Shown: in pieces, positions 34,292 to 43,330 of the stretch
Position numbering within the stretch: position 1 is the first letter of the stretch
Layout of the letters: the number at the start of each line of letters is the position of its first letter
Source of the DNA: Pontibacter qinzhouensis
Lineage (GTDB): Bacteria; Bacteroidota; Bacteroidia; Cytophagales; Hymenobacteraceae
Assembly (NCBI RefSeq): GCF_008017455.1
Contig: NZ_VRTY01000016.1
Location: forward strand, 1 to 64,000
Direction of reading: 5' to 3'
DNA length: 64,000 nucleotides
Made by a program: the position numbers and the translations under genes
Notes under the pieces: model-generated
The model's input: the letters and a program-made list of their open reading frames with translations, nothing else
Told to the model about the DNA's origin: nothing
Databases searched by the model: none

Positions 34292-35680
34292 TTAGGATAA
34301 TTGCAGAATTGCCTTGCTAAGCGCCTCCAGGTTTAAATTATTAAAAGTGCCTGAGCTCATGAGCAACAGGTTGGTATTTGTAAAGTTGAGATTCTCTAGT
34401 TCCTGTTGAAGAGCCTCCGAGTCGGTAAAAACCTTGATGCGATTGTTGCCAAAACCTGCTTTTATTTCGTCTTCCGTGAGCAGCTGCATCTGCTTGTGCG
34501 CAATGGTGTCAGGGTTAAAATACACGATTGGCGTGTCGGCTTTGTCGAGTGCTGCCTGGTATTGTGGCAAAAATTCTTTGTTCAGGCTGCTGAAGGTGTG
34601 CAGCTCCAGGCAGGCCACCAACCGGCGTTGCGGAAACTGCTGCTTCACGGCTTCTGTGGTCGCTTTTACTTTAGAAGGAGCATGTGCAAAATCCCGGAAA
34701 ATAACTGTCTGGTTATTCTCACCTATTTTTTCGAGACGCTTGGCGGCACCTTTAAAGGTTTTAAGGGCTTCGTAAAAATCGTGCGCTTTAATGCCAAGCT
34801 TTTTGCAAACCTCTTTTGCCGCGCTGATGTTGCGGAGGTTGTGCTCGCCAAACAGTTGAATTTCCACATCGCCCTCTTTTTTGGTCTGCAGAATAGTTTT
34901 GCCATTCCGGATGGTATACTCATGTACGCCATAGCCGATATAATCTACGGTTTCGGGGTTGCGAGGTATGCTTACCAGTTGGGCCTGCTCATCGTCGCGG
35001 TCATAAATAAGGGCGCCGGCTTTGGGTGTCATCTCGGCAAAAATCCGGAACTGCTCCCTATATATCTCCTGCGTCGGGAAAACATTGATATGGTCCCAGC
35101 TGATGCCACTGATAACCCCGATGTGGTGGTGGTACAGGTGGAATTTAGGCACTCGCTTAATGGGGTCAGACAAGTACTCATCTCCCTCAATAATAATAAC
35201 AGGGGCGTCTTCAGTCAATTTCACCATGCGGTTAAAACCTTCGAGTTGCGCACCAACAGCATAATCGAACTTGCGGTTGAGGTGCCGCAGCACGTGCATG
35301 ATAATGGAGGTGATAGACGTTTTGCCGTGGCTGCCCCCGATAACAATGCGCTGTTTGTCTTTAGACTGCTCGTAAATAAACTCCGGGAAAGAAAAGATAG
35401 GAATACCCAGCTCCTGTGCTCTTAAAAGCTCCGGGTTATCGGGGCGTGCGTGCATGCCCAGAATAACGGCATCGGGTTTAGCTTCCAGTTTCTCCGGATA
35501 CCAGCCTTCCTGGGGCGGTAATATGCTGGCTTCCGCTAACCTGCTTTTAGCGGGTTCAAAAATCTCGTCGTCAGAGCCAGTCACTTTCAGGCCTTTGTCG
35601 TGCAGGGCCAGCGCCAGGTTGTGCATAATGCTCCCACCCATTGCAATCAAGTGAATAAACATAAATTCCTTTCTCTCCAT
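34292..35680 (-). CDS. mpl: UDP-N-acetylmuramate:L-alanyl-gamma-D-glutamyl-meso-DAP ligase
   Basis: Recycles cell-wall peptides by attaching the murein tripeptide to UDP-MurNAc. 462 residues, Mur-ligase fold: N-terminal Rossmann-like domain with IAMGGSIMHNLALAL (the Mpl version of the MurC GIGGxGM motif), ATP-binding IGGSHGKTSITS, EGDEYLSDPIKRVPKF in the central domain, and a C-terminal ligase domain with DFAHAPSKV. The IHLIAMGG and DEYLSD segments separate Mpl from MurC. It is the first gene of an mpl-exonuclease operon and diverges from dnaB. Confidence 0.93.
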   Translation of the reverse strand: MERKEFMFIHLIAMGGSIMHNLALALHDKGLKVTGSDDEIFEPAKSRLAEASILPPQEGWYPEKLEAKPDAVILGMHARPDNPELLRAQELGIPIFSFPEFIYEQSKDKQRIVIGGSHGKTSITSIIMHVLRHLNRKFDYAVGAQLEGFNRMVKLTEDAPVIIIEGDEYLSDPIKRVPKFHLYHHHIGVISGISWDHINVFPTQEIYREQFRIFAEMTPKAGALIYDRDDEQAQLVSIPRNPETVDYIGYGVHEYTIRNGKTILQTKKEGDVEIQLFGEHNLRNISAAKEVCKKLGIKAHDFYEALKTFKGAAKRLEKIGENNQTVIFRDFAHAPSKVKATTEAVKQQFPQRRLVACLELHTFSSLNKEFLPQYQAALDKADTPIVYFNPDTIAHKQMQLLTEDEIKAGFGNNRIKVFTDSEALQQELENLNFTNTNLLLMSSGTFNNLNLEALSKAILQLS

Positions 35681-35823
35681 AAGTCGTGCAGGTATAATAG
35701 CAATCTCACAAATTTAAAATTCATTCCCTAAATAAAAATAGGGCACTGGCAATATGTTGATATCTTCGGGGTGAATGTGGATTACTCTGGCTGCTTTGTG
35801 GATTACTAAAATGCGATGTTGGT

Positions 35824-35831
35824 TAAATTTG
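35824..35831 (+). promoter_or_regulatory. Candidate -7 box of dnaB
   Basis: TAAATTTG matches TAnnTTTG exactly, but no TTTG lies 19-21 bases upstream (the nearest is 25 away). If it is used, the ATG at 35816 is outside the mRNA. Confidence 0.3.
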
Positions 35832-35836
35832 TAAAT

Positions 35837-37411
35837 ATGGAGGAGATGAAAACAAACGTGAGGCCGGCTACCAACCGGAACAACTGGACAAAAAGAGCAC
35901 CAGCTGTGTCGGAGCTTGGCAAAATGCCGCCACAGGCCATCGACCTGGAGGAGGCCGTTTTGGGTGCGCTGATGCTGGAGAAAGATGCCCTGACAACAGT
36001 AATTGATATTCTGCGTCCGCAAAGTTTTTATAAAGAGTCGCACCAGCGTATTTTCAAAGCCATACTGGCCCTGTTCGACAAATCGGAGCCAATCGATATT
36101 CTGACGGTTACGCAGGAGTTGCGCGAAATCGGTGAGCTGGAACTTGCCGGTGGCGCTTATTTTGTAACGCAGCTAACCACCCGTGTAAACTCTGCTGCCA
36201 ACATCGAGTACCACGCCCGTATTATCTCCGAAAATTCCATTAAGCGTGACCTGATCTCCATTTCATCTGAAGTACTGACCAGGGCCTTTGAAGACACCAC
36301 CGACGTATTCGACTTGCTGGACAGCACCGAGGCAAAGCTTTACGAAGTTTCGGAATCGAACATCAGGAAGAACTTCGACGACATGCGCTCGCTCATGCAC
36401 CAGGCTCTGAAGGAACTGGAGGAGAAACGCAAGCAGGCCGACGGTTTAACCGGTGTGCCCAGTGGCCTTACAGCACTGGACCGCGTTACCTCCGGCTGGC
36501 AGAAATCGGACCTTATTATATTGGCTGCCCGCCCTGCTATGGGTAAAACGGCCTTCGTACTTTCCTGTCTGCGCAATGCCGCCGTCGATTTTAAAAAGGG
36601 TGTAGCTATTTTCTCACTCGAGATGTCGTCGTTGCAGTTGGTTAACCGTTTAATTTCTTCGGAAGCTGAACTGGATTCTGAGAAAATTAAGAAAGGCAGC
36701 CTGGAAGAATACGAGTGGGCGCAACTGAACCACAAGATTTCGAAGCTCACCGAAGCTCCTATCTTTATTGACGATACGCCCGGTCTTTCTATCCGGGAGT
36801 TGCGTACCAAATGCCGCCGACTGAAAGCCCAGTACGATATTCAGATGATCATTATTGACTACCTGCAGCTGATGAGCGGCAACTCCGATGGCAAGGGTAG
36901 TGGTAACCGGGAGCAGGAAATTGCCTCTATTTCGAGGGCGCTTAAAATGCTGGCAAAAGAACTGAGCGTGCCGGTAATTGCCCTTTCGCAGCTAAGCCGC
37001 GCCGTAGAAACACGTGGTGGCGATAAGAGACCAATGCTATCGGATTTACGTGAATCGGGGTCTATAGAGCAGGATGCCGACATGGTGCTCTTCCTGTACC
37101 GCCCCGAATATTACGGTCTTACCGAAGACGAAATGGGTAACCCAACAGCCGGTATAGGCGAGGTGATTATTGCCAAACACCGTAATGGCTCACTGGAGAA
37201 CGTGCAGCTGAAGTTCATAGGCAAGTACACCAAATTCACGAACCTCGACAACGACTACAGCAGCGGAGACAGCGGCTTTAATGCACTACCTAACAGCACC
37301 TTCGATACAGAGTCGCCTGGCTTCATACGCCTGGGCAGCCGCATGAACGATGGCGGTGACAATGGTGGCGGTGGCTTCCCTGCTTCGAATTTCGAGGAAC
37401 CACCGTTTTAG
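35837..37411 (+). CDS. dnaB: Replicative DNA helicase DnaB
   Basis: Hexameric 5'-3' helicase of the replication fork. N-terminal domain (PPQAIDLEEAVLGALMLEKDAL), then the RecA-like core with Walker A ARPAMGKTAF, Walker B MIIIDYLQLM, and LSQLSRAVETRGGDKRPMLS with the arginine-finger/loop region and DLRESGSIEQDADMVLFLYR. About 524 residues from the ATG at 35837; the in-frame ATGs at 35816 and 35846 are alternatives, and the -7 box at 35824 argues against the first. The C-terminal tail (GGDNGGGGFPASNFEEPPF) is a Gly-rich, acidic-tipped extension. No intein is present. Confidence 0.96.
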   Translation: MEEMKTNVRPATNRNNWTKRAPAVSELGKMPPQAIDLEEAVLGALMLEKDALTTVIDILRPQSFYKESHQRIFKAILALFDKSEPIDILTVTQELREIGELELAGGAYFVTQLTTRVNSAANIEYHARIISENSIKRDLISISSEVLTRAFEDTTDVFDLLDSTEAKLYEVSESNIRKNFDDMRSLMHQALKELEEKRKQADGLTGVPSGLTALDRVTSGWQKSDLIILAARPAMGKTAFVLSCLRNAAVDFKKGVAIFSLEMSSLQLVNRLISSEAELDSEKIKKGSLEEYEWAQLNHKISKLTEAPIFIDDTPGLSIRELRTKCRRLKAQYDIQMIIIDYLQLMSGNSDGKGSGNREQEIASISRALKMLAKELSVPVIALSQLSRAVETRGGDKRPMLSDLRESGSIEQDADMVLFLYRPEYYGLTEDEMGNPTAGIGEVIIAKHRNGSLENVQLKFIGKYTKFTNLDNDYSSGDSGFNALPNSTFDTESPGFIRLGSRMNDGGDNGGGGFPASNFEEPPF

Positions 37412-37445
37412 AGGCTAGATTTTAGATATTAGATTATCGATTATT

Positions 37446-37486
37446 AATAGAAAAGCCGCTGCAAGTACTGCAGCGGCTTTTCTATT
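37446..37486. terminator. Terminator after dnaB, 17-bp stem
   Basis: AATAGAAAAGCCGCTGC pairs perfectly with its complement across a 7-nt loop, 34 bases past the dnaB stop. Confidence 0.87.
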
Positions 37487-37525
37487 TCAGTTGAATTTTA
37501 ATTTTTTGGATAAGCCTTATGATTG

Positions 37526-37583
37526 ACCCTTGACGAGATTTTAATAATTTGCCTTTTGGAGGCTGTTTCCATTGGAATAATTC
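37526..37583 (+). repeat. 58-bp interspersed element, copy 13
   Basis: ACCCTTGAC start, CCATTGGAATAATTC end. It points at dnaB and lies behind the dnaB terminator. It faces copy 14 tail-to-tail with a 55-base gap. Confidence 0.83.
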
Positions 37584-37638
37584 GGAACTACCTGTGCAAT
37601 AAAGTCTGCAGTGTTTAATCGGGCAATTAACTCACGAG

Positions 37639-37696
37639 CAATTTTTCTAATGAAATTGGCCTTCCAAAGCATTTTATTCAAAATACCTTCAAGGGT
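37639..37696 (-). repeat. 58-bp interspersed element, copy 14
   Basis: Inverted copy (ACCCTTGAA at its right end, ATTAGAAAAATTG at its left). It points at the nitroreductase stop, 141 bases away. Confidence 0.83.
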
Positions 37697-37837
37697 AAAG
37701 CCTGCAATTGCTGCTGCCATTCAGAAAAGCGTATTTAGTCTGAATCAGAGTTTACAGAATTTAGAAAATCTGCTTTAATGATCTTCAAAATGATTCACTC
37801 ATTCTCTCATTCAAAAATCAAAATTCAGAAACGGCTT

Positions 37838-38422
37838 CTACATCCACTGCACTTTCTCTTCAAGCGGAACAGTACGTTTGCCATTGCCAGCAGCCTTGTC
37901 GGAGTAGCCGAGGTAGAGGATGCCAAGCACCAGGTCTTCTTCGCGGAGTTGGAGGTATTCTTTCATGGCAGGTTTATAAGCCATGCCGCCGGAGCCCCAG
38001 TAGCTGGCAATTCCGAGTGCGGTTGCGCCAAGCAATATGTTTTGGATGGCGCAGGAGGTGGCAGCGATTTCTTCCAGGGCAGGTATTTTAGGTAAATCAC
38101 CCCGTTTCATATAAGCTACAACGAGGTGCGAGGCGCCATCACCCATGTGCAGCAGCTTTTCATAATTAAAAATCAGAAAATTCTCTTCGGGCGTATTGGC
38201 TTTGTAAAGGTCAGCGTGTGCCTGGCAGAATTCTTTTACTTTTTCGCCTGCATATACTCTAAAGCGCCACGGCTCTGTGTGGCCATGTGTGGGTGCCCAG
38301 TCTGCCAAGCGTAGCAGTTGCTGTACCTGCTCATCAGGAATTGACTGCCCGTTCATCTGGGCCGGTTTGGTCGTTCTTCTGTTTTGAATTACCTGGGCTA
38401 TTTCTGAAAATATATTGTTCAT
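37838..38422 (-). CDS. Nitroreductase-family FMN oxidoreductase (YdjA-like)
   Basis: 194 residues, the short form of the nitroreductase fold. QNRRTTKPAQMNGQSIPDEQ opens the domain with the FMN-phosphate-contacting Arg pair; LRLADWAPTHGHTEPWRFRV is the diagnostic strand-helix; GIASYWGSGGMAY and LVLGILYLGY are the C-terminal FMN-contact motifs. YdjA-like members use NADH or NADPH on unknown substrates. It is transcribed alone. Confidence 0.9.
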   Translation of the reverse strand: MNNIFSEIAQVIQNRRTTKPAQMNGQSIPDEQVQQLLRLADWAPTHGHTEPWRFRVYAGEKVKEFCQAHADLYKANTPEENFLIFNYEKLLHMGDGASHLVVAYMKRGDLPKIPALEEIAATSCAIQNILLGATALGIASYWGSGGMAYKPAMKEYLQLREEDLVLGILYLGYSDKAAGNGKRTVPLEEKVQWM

Positions 38423-38536
38423 GTGTTGTGCAAAATTTTAACAGCACAAAGATAAGCAATAGACGAGATATGGAAGAGAGCAACCGGACTACCTAAACCC
38501 GAAGGAGTGGTGAGGTTAAGAATTGTAAGGCGTATA

Positions 38537-38568
38537 ACTGCCTGCACATGAATAAAAATGCAGGCAGT
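38537..38568 (-). terminator. Terminator-like hairpin after the giant secreted protein gene
   Basis: ACTGCCTGCA and TGCAGGCAGT pair over 10 bp with a 12-nt loop, 38 bases past the stop at 38607. There is no T run, so termination is inferred. Confidence 0.5.
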
Positions 38569-38606
38569 CGGCTGTTAAAAATTACTCTGCGGGCTTCAAA
38601 AGAAAT

Positions 38607-41600
38607 TTACAGTAGGACCACTTGCTTCACTATTATTCCACGTGCGGTGTAGATCCTCATAAGATAAATACCTCCTGCGTGAGAAGTCAGGTCGACCTCC
38701 AATTTATCTGCCTGGCCGGAACTTAGTTGCTCCGCTTGTACCAATTTTCCTCTGGCATCAAAAACCTGTAAACTAAAAATATCAAAATCAGCTTTTAAAA
38801 AGTCGAGGGTAAAGCGACCTGAACCTGGGTTAGGGTAAAGGGTAATGGCTTCCTGGGGTGTTAATGGCTCTACCACAAAGCTTGCTTCGGCCCGGCCGCC
38901 ACTGCCAGCCACTATTACCTTTCCTGTTTCCGCACCTCTAGGAACGCGCACGGTGTAAGAAGTGGCTGAAGATGTGATTACTGCTGCCTTTAGGTTGTTG
39001 AAGAGAATGGTGTCTGCCTTGCCGATGGCTGCGAAATGAATCCCTTTCAATTCCACTTCGGTACCTACGCTGGCACTAGCTGGTAGCACTTCGGTGAGTT
39101 GGGGAGCTGGTATAATAGCAAATGGCCTGACTGCTGTACCGCCCGGAGTCGTAACGCTTAGTTGGCCTGATTGAGCTCCTTGCGGCACCCTTACCTGCAG
39201 CACCTGCTCACTGGCCTGTAGTACCTCTGCCTGTATGTTGCCGAATTGCACCGTATTGTAAATAACCTCAGGAGCAAAGTTCAATCCTTTTATACGAACC
39301 TTTCCGCCAACGCGCTGCATGGCTGTGTCGGTGGCTGTGATGCCTGGTGTGTGCCAGACCCGGAAGGGTTGCATGCTTACATGTTCTCCGCCTTTGGTGA
39401 GCACCTTAAAATTACCAGTAACTGCCCCTGCCGGTATGGTTACTACAAGTTGGTTCTGCGTTTGTCGTTTTACATCACAAAGTATGGCCCCCAGCATTAC
39501 TTGCTCCAGAAGATCCTCCGTCAGGTAATTTCCTGTGAGCGTTACTTCAGCTCCTACTGTGCCCTGGGCAGGCAGGACGCTGCTGATAACCGGTGGCTGG
39601 TACACCATGAAAAGTAATGTACTACTGGTGCCTCCATTTTCAGTCAGAATTTTGAGTGTTCCTGTGCTGGCTCCTGCAGGTACACGCACTTTCAGGTTCT
39701 GCGCATCGCCTGCCACTACTTCTGCCAATACCCCGTTAAAGTAGACCTTATTATGCCGGAGATCTTCAGAGAATTTGGTTCCTGTTACAGTTACCTCTGT
39801 TCCGAATTTACCGGTAGCAGGACTAAAGTTTGCTATGGTAGGTGTCATAATCACATCATCGGCAACTATTCTGTTCTGCTCTTTTATCTCCTGCGGAAGG
39901 TCATAAATCCGGTTTATTGTCAGGTTGGTGCGGATGGGAGAGTTGTAATCGAAGAAGATGTCGGCAAAGTTTTCTATGGCAGTTTTTTCTGGCAGATCTA
40001 CTTTGGGCTGAATGCTGAACTGAATGTAACCGTGGCTGCCGGGTTCGTTGCTGGTGCTGTCGGGCAGCATAATGTTATGGAAGGTCCAGGTTAAGACGGG
40101 TTGCCCTTTGCCGCTCACGCTGAAGGTGTAGTTATGGGATATTGTTCCCATTTGCAGTGTAGCTAAATCGAGGTGCTGCGACAGGGTATCTACCACCACT
40201 ACCCGGTAAGCAACGTCTGTTCCTGTGTTCTGGAAACGTATTTTATACTTTAAGTTGGCACCTGTAGCAGTGTAGTTTTGCTCTGTCAGGCCGACTGGTG
40301 TTACCAGTTTATCGTTGGGGTCGTAAGAGTCGATAATAGGCAGGCATTCTTCGGCTACTTCAGCCTCTTCGTCGTCTGTAGGAAAGGTATTCACAAAGTT
40401 TTTGCTGACAGCCATCCGTGCTGCAACCTCCCGACAGGCTTCTACAGTTGCGCTGGCGAGGGTGTTATCACCGTTCCCGTCCGGCTGATCTGCCTCTAAC
40501 CGGATGGTTTTTCCATTGGCGGGGATTTGCAGCACCATGCTGTCGCCGGCGGCAAGCTGGTAGTCTTCCACGGTGGCCAATTGCCCGTCCTGATATATTC
40601 TGTAGCTATTTTTCGCCGGCATAGCTTTCTGCCCAATGTTCCTTATTACGAACCGGATGTGGCCTGTGGCATAGTTACACACTCCTGTAACGGAAGTAGT
40701 AGCTTTACCACCTGTTGGCTGGTTTACGGGTGTAATCCAGGCTCTTGTGCAAACGGTGAGGCCGCGTATGCTTTCGTCACCACAGATGACGGAGTCTTGA
40801 ATAGTGATAGAGCCATTCTTTCCAGCTGCTATAGTACCTGCCTCAAAGGCATAAGTTCCATCACCAAGGCGCGTGTAGGGTTTATTAGCAGACTTTAGCA
40901 CTACGTACTCTGGTAGTTGCAGGTACACTTTAGCATCTTTGGCTGGTGCAAAACCGGTGTTGCTGTAGGTAACGGTGGTGGTGCCAGGGAAACAGCGGCG
41001 ACGGCGGTCGGAGGAGACGCTGACAGAGAGGTAGGGACTTGCTTTTAGTTCGGTACCGATATTATTACCTGAATAGGTGTTGCCATAACTACTAAATTGT
41101 ATTTCTTTGGCTTCAGGTTTACAGAAGAACTTTGTTTGATTTTCTCCCTTATTTTCAACTGAAGGTATAATAGTATAGTGGCCTTTATCTACCTGAAAAG
41201 AATAATTCCCAAGCTCGTCTGTAATGGTAAAATAAGGTCCTGGCTCTGCCTTTAAAATTATATTGGCAAGCCCATCTTCAGAAGGGTCTAAAACACAGTC
41301 ATTGTTTTTATCATAATAGAGTTTGCCGGTAATAATATTATATTGGAATGAATAATCAGTTTCGTAGATGCTAATCATATCCATTAAGTTGATGGAGGAG
41401 GCGATTGTTTTTCCATCGTGGCTTAAGGCTATGTTGCTAGCTTTATGAGGTAAGGAAGCCACCACTTTACCTCTTCCGTCATAAACGTTTATAGAGCCAT
41501 TGTGTGCTGCTACAAGAATATGACCATAGGCATCTGAAGAAATGCTGGCATATCTCACCTGGTCGAATTCGTTTGTTCTAAATGTGCCAAATTGCTGCAG

Positions 41601-43073
41601 AAAAACTCCTGATGAGGAGAATTTCTGAATTCTGTTCCCATTGATATCTGCTATAAAAACATTGCCAACCGGATCTAAACATACATCAAGCGGCTTCCAT
41701 AGTTGTCCTTGCTCTTTCCCGACGGAAGCAATTTTAAATAATATTTTTCCCTGTGCACTATATTTAATTAGTGTGTTGCTGTTGTAATTGGTAACATACA
41801 TATTACCATCTGTGTCTACGGCCAGACCTGCTGAAATATGTCCATTAGCATTAGCGTCATAGGATCCTTCAATGCCTGAAAGTGTCCCTAGTTTATTGCC
41901 AAATTTATCAAATTTCTTTATGTTAAACTTCCTGTTTTCTACATCTAAAATATAAACGTTTCCTGCATCATCTACTGTCATAGTCTGTGGGTTAACTATG
42001 CCAGCACCTGATCCTCCCATTGCAAGTACTTCCTGTTTTGCAGGGTTGTATTTAACCACCTTGCTATTCTCCAAATTGAGTGTAAACAGGTTCTGATCTT
42101 TATCGAACATCAATCTGGTAGGACTTATCAAATCTCCCCATTGTTGGACAAACTGTCGATTGGTGTCAAACATTCTTATCATTCTTGAATAACCTAAATA
42201 CATGTTGTTCTTGCTATCAAAGAAAATACTAGAGTGAGACCTAGTAAAAGGAGATTCGTTCTTAATTCTTACATTGTGCTTAGATTTCAACTGTCCAGAA
42301 GCGGTAAAGACAGAGGTCAAATCAGCTAGGCCAGTCAAATAAAGATCACCGTTATTGTCAATTCTGGAATGAGAAAAGTAGCCAAGGCTACCTTTTCTTA
42401 CCTCATCCTTATCAAATTGCTGTACGATATCTCCAGTTGTGTTTAATATGGTTATTAGTTCGAACTGGGAATTACTACTATGATCTCTTTTGGTTTCTGA
42501 TAAGTATATATAGTTTCTTTTATCGAAACTTAAAGTAATGTTTGAGCTAAAAGCTTGCTCGAAAGGGTCAGCAAGTGTTATTTTTCTTAGAAATTTACCC
42601 TGTTTGTTATAAACGTATAGCTGTCTGTTGTATAAGATGTTTAGGTTAAAATTGTTATCGAATAACATTAAGTGGCAGGAAGGAAAGTCATTTGATCCTG
42701 TACCGGAATTCGGTATAGCTGATAAAAATTGACCATTACGGTCATATTTATAAATCTGATTTTTAGCTCTGTTATACAGGTAGGTACGTTGGTCATCATC
42801 AACAGCAATGTAAAGGGGGCTGCCATTTGTGTCAGAATGATTGGAGTATTGTTTTCGATCAACGTAAAACTCAGATATTACTTTGCCACTCTTGATTTTT
42901 AAGACTTTTATATCATCAATTATGTAAAAATTATCATCATTATCCATGGCCATGCCTCTGTTACTAAATGATGGATTACTATCAATTGTATATTTATGCC
43001 TATACTCTAATGATTGGGCATGTGATAATGTCACTGCTAAAAGTGACAGGAGAAGTATAAATACAACTTTCAT
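38607..43073 (-). CDS. Giant secreted protein: NHL repeats, SdrD-like and CARDB-like domains, four IPT/TIG repeats, T9SS sorting signal
   Basis: 1488 residues. A signal peptide (about 1-20, HAQS); about 550 residues of six-bladed NHL/SMP-30-type propeller repeats (NMYVTNYNSNTLIKY, VFIADINGNRIQKFS and similar); an SdrD/Cna-B-like domain at about 575-640 (ITGKLYYDKNNDCVLDPSED); DUF11/CARDB-like modules with GYIQFSIQPKVDLPEKT; four IPT/TIG domains (each with a 'GTEVTVTG'-like core); and a C-terminal type IX secretion domain (TLYPNPGSGRFTLDF and GIYLMRIYTARGIIVKQVV). It is thus exported to the surface and anchored or released. Its ligand and function are unknown. No operon partner. Confidence 0.88.
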   Translation of the reverse strand: MKVVFILLLSLLAVTLSHAQSLEYRHKYTIDSNPSFSNRGMAMDNDDNFYIIDDIKVLKIKSGKVISEFYVDRKQYSNHSDTNGSPLYIAVDDDQRTYLYNRAKNQIYKYDRNGQFLSAIPNSGTGSNDFPSCHLMLFDNNFNLNILYNRQLYVYNKQGKFLRKITLADPFEQAFSSNITLSFDKRNYIYLSETKRDHSSNSQFELITILNTTGDIVQQFDKDEVRKGSLGYFSHSRIDNNGDLYLTGLADLTSVFTASGQLKSKHNVRIKNESPFTRSHSSIFFDSKNNMYLGYSRMIRMFDTNRQFVQQWGDLISPTRLMFDKDQNLFTLNLENSKVVKYNPAKQEVLAMGGSGAGIVNPQTMTVDDAGNVYILDVENRKFNIKKFDKFGNKLGTLSGIEGSYDANANGHISAGLAVDTDGNMYVTNYNSNTLIKYSAQGKILFKIASVGKEQGQLWKPLDVCLDPVGNVFIADINGNRIQKFSSSGVFLQQFGTFRTNEFDQVRYASISSDAYGHILVAAHNGSINVYDGRGKVVASLPHKASNIALSHDGKTIASSINLMDMISIYETDYSFQYNIITGKLYYDKNNDCVLDPSEDGLANIILKAEPGPYFTITDELGNYSFQVDKGHYTIIPSVENKGENQTKFFCKPEAKEIQFSSYGNTYSGNNIGTELKASPYLSVSVSSDRRRRCFPGTTTVTYSNTGFAPAKDAKVYLQLPEYVVLKSANKPYTRLGDGTYAFEAGTIAAGKNGSITIQDSVICGDESIRGLTVCTRAWITPVNQPTGGKATTSVTGVCNYATGHIRFVIRNIGQKAMPAKNSYRIYQDGQLATVEDYQLAAGDSMVLQIPANGKTIRLEADQPDGNGDNTLASATVEACREVAARMAVSKNFVNTFPTDDEEAEVAEECLPIIDSYDPNDKLVTPVGLTEQNYTATGANLKYKIRFQNTGTDVAYRVVVVDTLSQHLDLATLQMGTISHNYTFSVSGKGQPVLTWTFHNIMLPDSTSNEPGSHGYIQFSIQPKVDLPEKTAIENFADIFFDYNSPIRTNLTINRIYDLPQEIKEQNRIVADDVIMTPTIANFSPATGKFGTEVTVTGTKFSEDLRHNKVYFNGVLAEVVAGDAQNLKVRVPAGASTGTLKILTENGGTSSTLLFMVYQPPVISSVLPAQGTVGAEVTLTGNYLTEDLLEQVMLGAILCDVKRQTQNQLVVTIPAGAVTGNFKVLTKGGEHVSMQPFRVWHTPGITATDTAMQRVGGKVRIKGLNFAPEVIYNTVQFGNIQAEVLQASEQVLQVRVPQGAQSGQLSVTTPGGTAVRPFAIIPAPQLTEVLPASASVGTEVELKGIHFAAIGKADTILFNNLKAAVITSSATSYTVRVPRGAETGKVIVAGSGGRAEASFVVEPLTPQEAITLYPNPGSGRFTLDFLKADFDIFSLQVFDARGKLVQAEQLSSGQADKLEVDLTSHAGGIYLMRIYTARGIIVKQVVLL

Positions 43074-43269
43074 AAAGTAGCAGGTGAATTAAAGTGACGA
43101 TAAATAGAATGGAGCTTAACAATATTAGATTTCTTCCTAAGTATTGTTCAACTACTATTCTATTAATATTAACAAATTACAACATGTAAATATAGGTATA
43201 TTAATTTGTATTAAAATTAAGATTATAAGTGTCTTTTTTTGCTCACAGGCACTAGCTGCATTTCTTAAC

Positions 43270-43310
43270 AAAAACAGCCTGCACCGCTTTACTAGCGATA
43301 CAGGCTGCTG
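43270..43310 (-). terminator. Terminator after the phosphohexomutase gene
   Basis: On the minus strand CAGCCTG...CAGGCTG with an inner CGCT/AGCG pair, followed by TTTTTG; 21 bases past the stop at 43331. Confidence 0.78.
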
Positions 43311-43330
43311 GAAATTTAGAAAAAGGACTT

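Noticed and set aside
34406-35425. 339-codon open frame on the plus strand opposite mpl
   Set aside because: Shadow of mpl caused by its codon bias; no recognisable domain.
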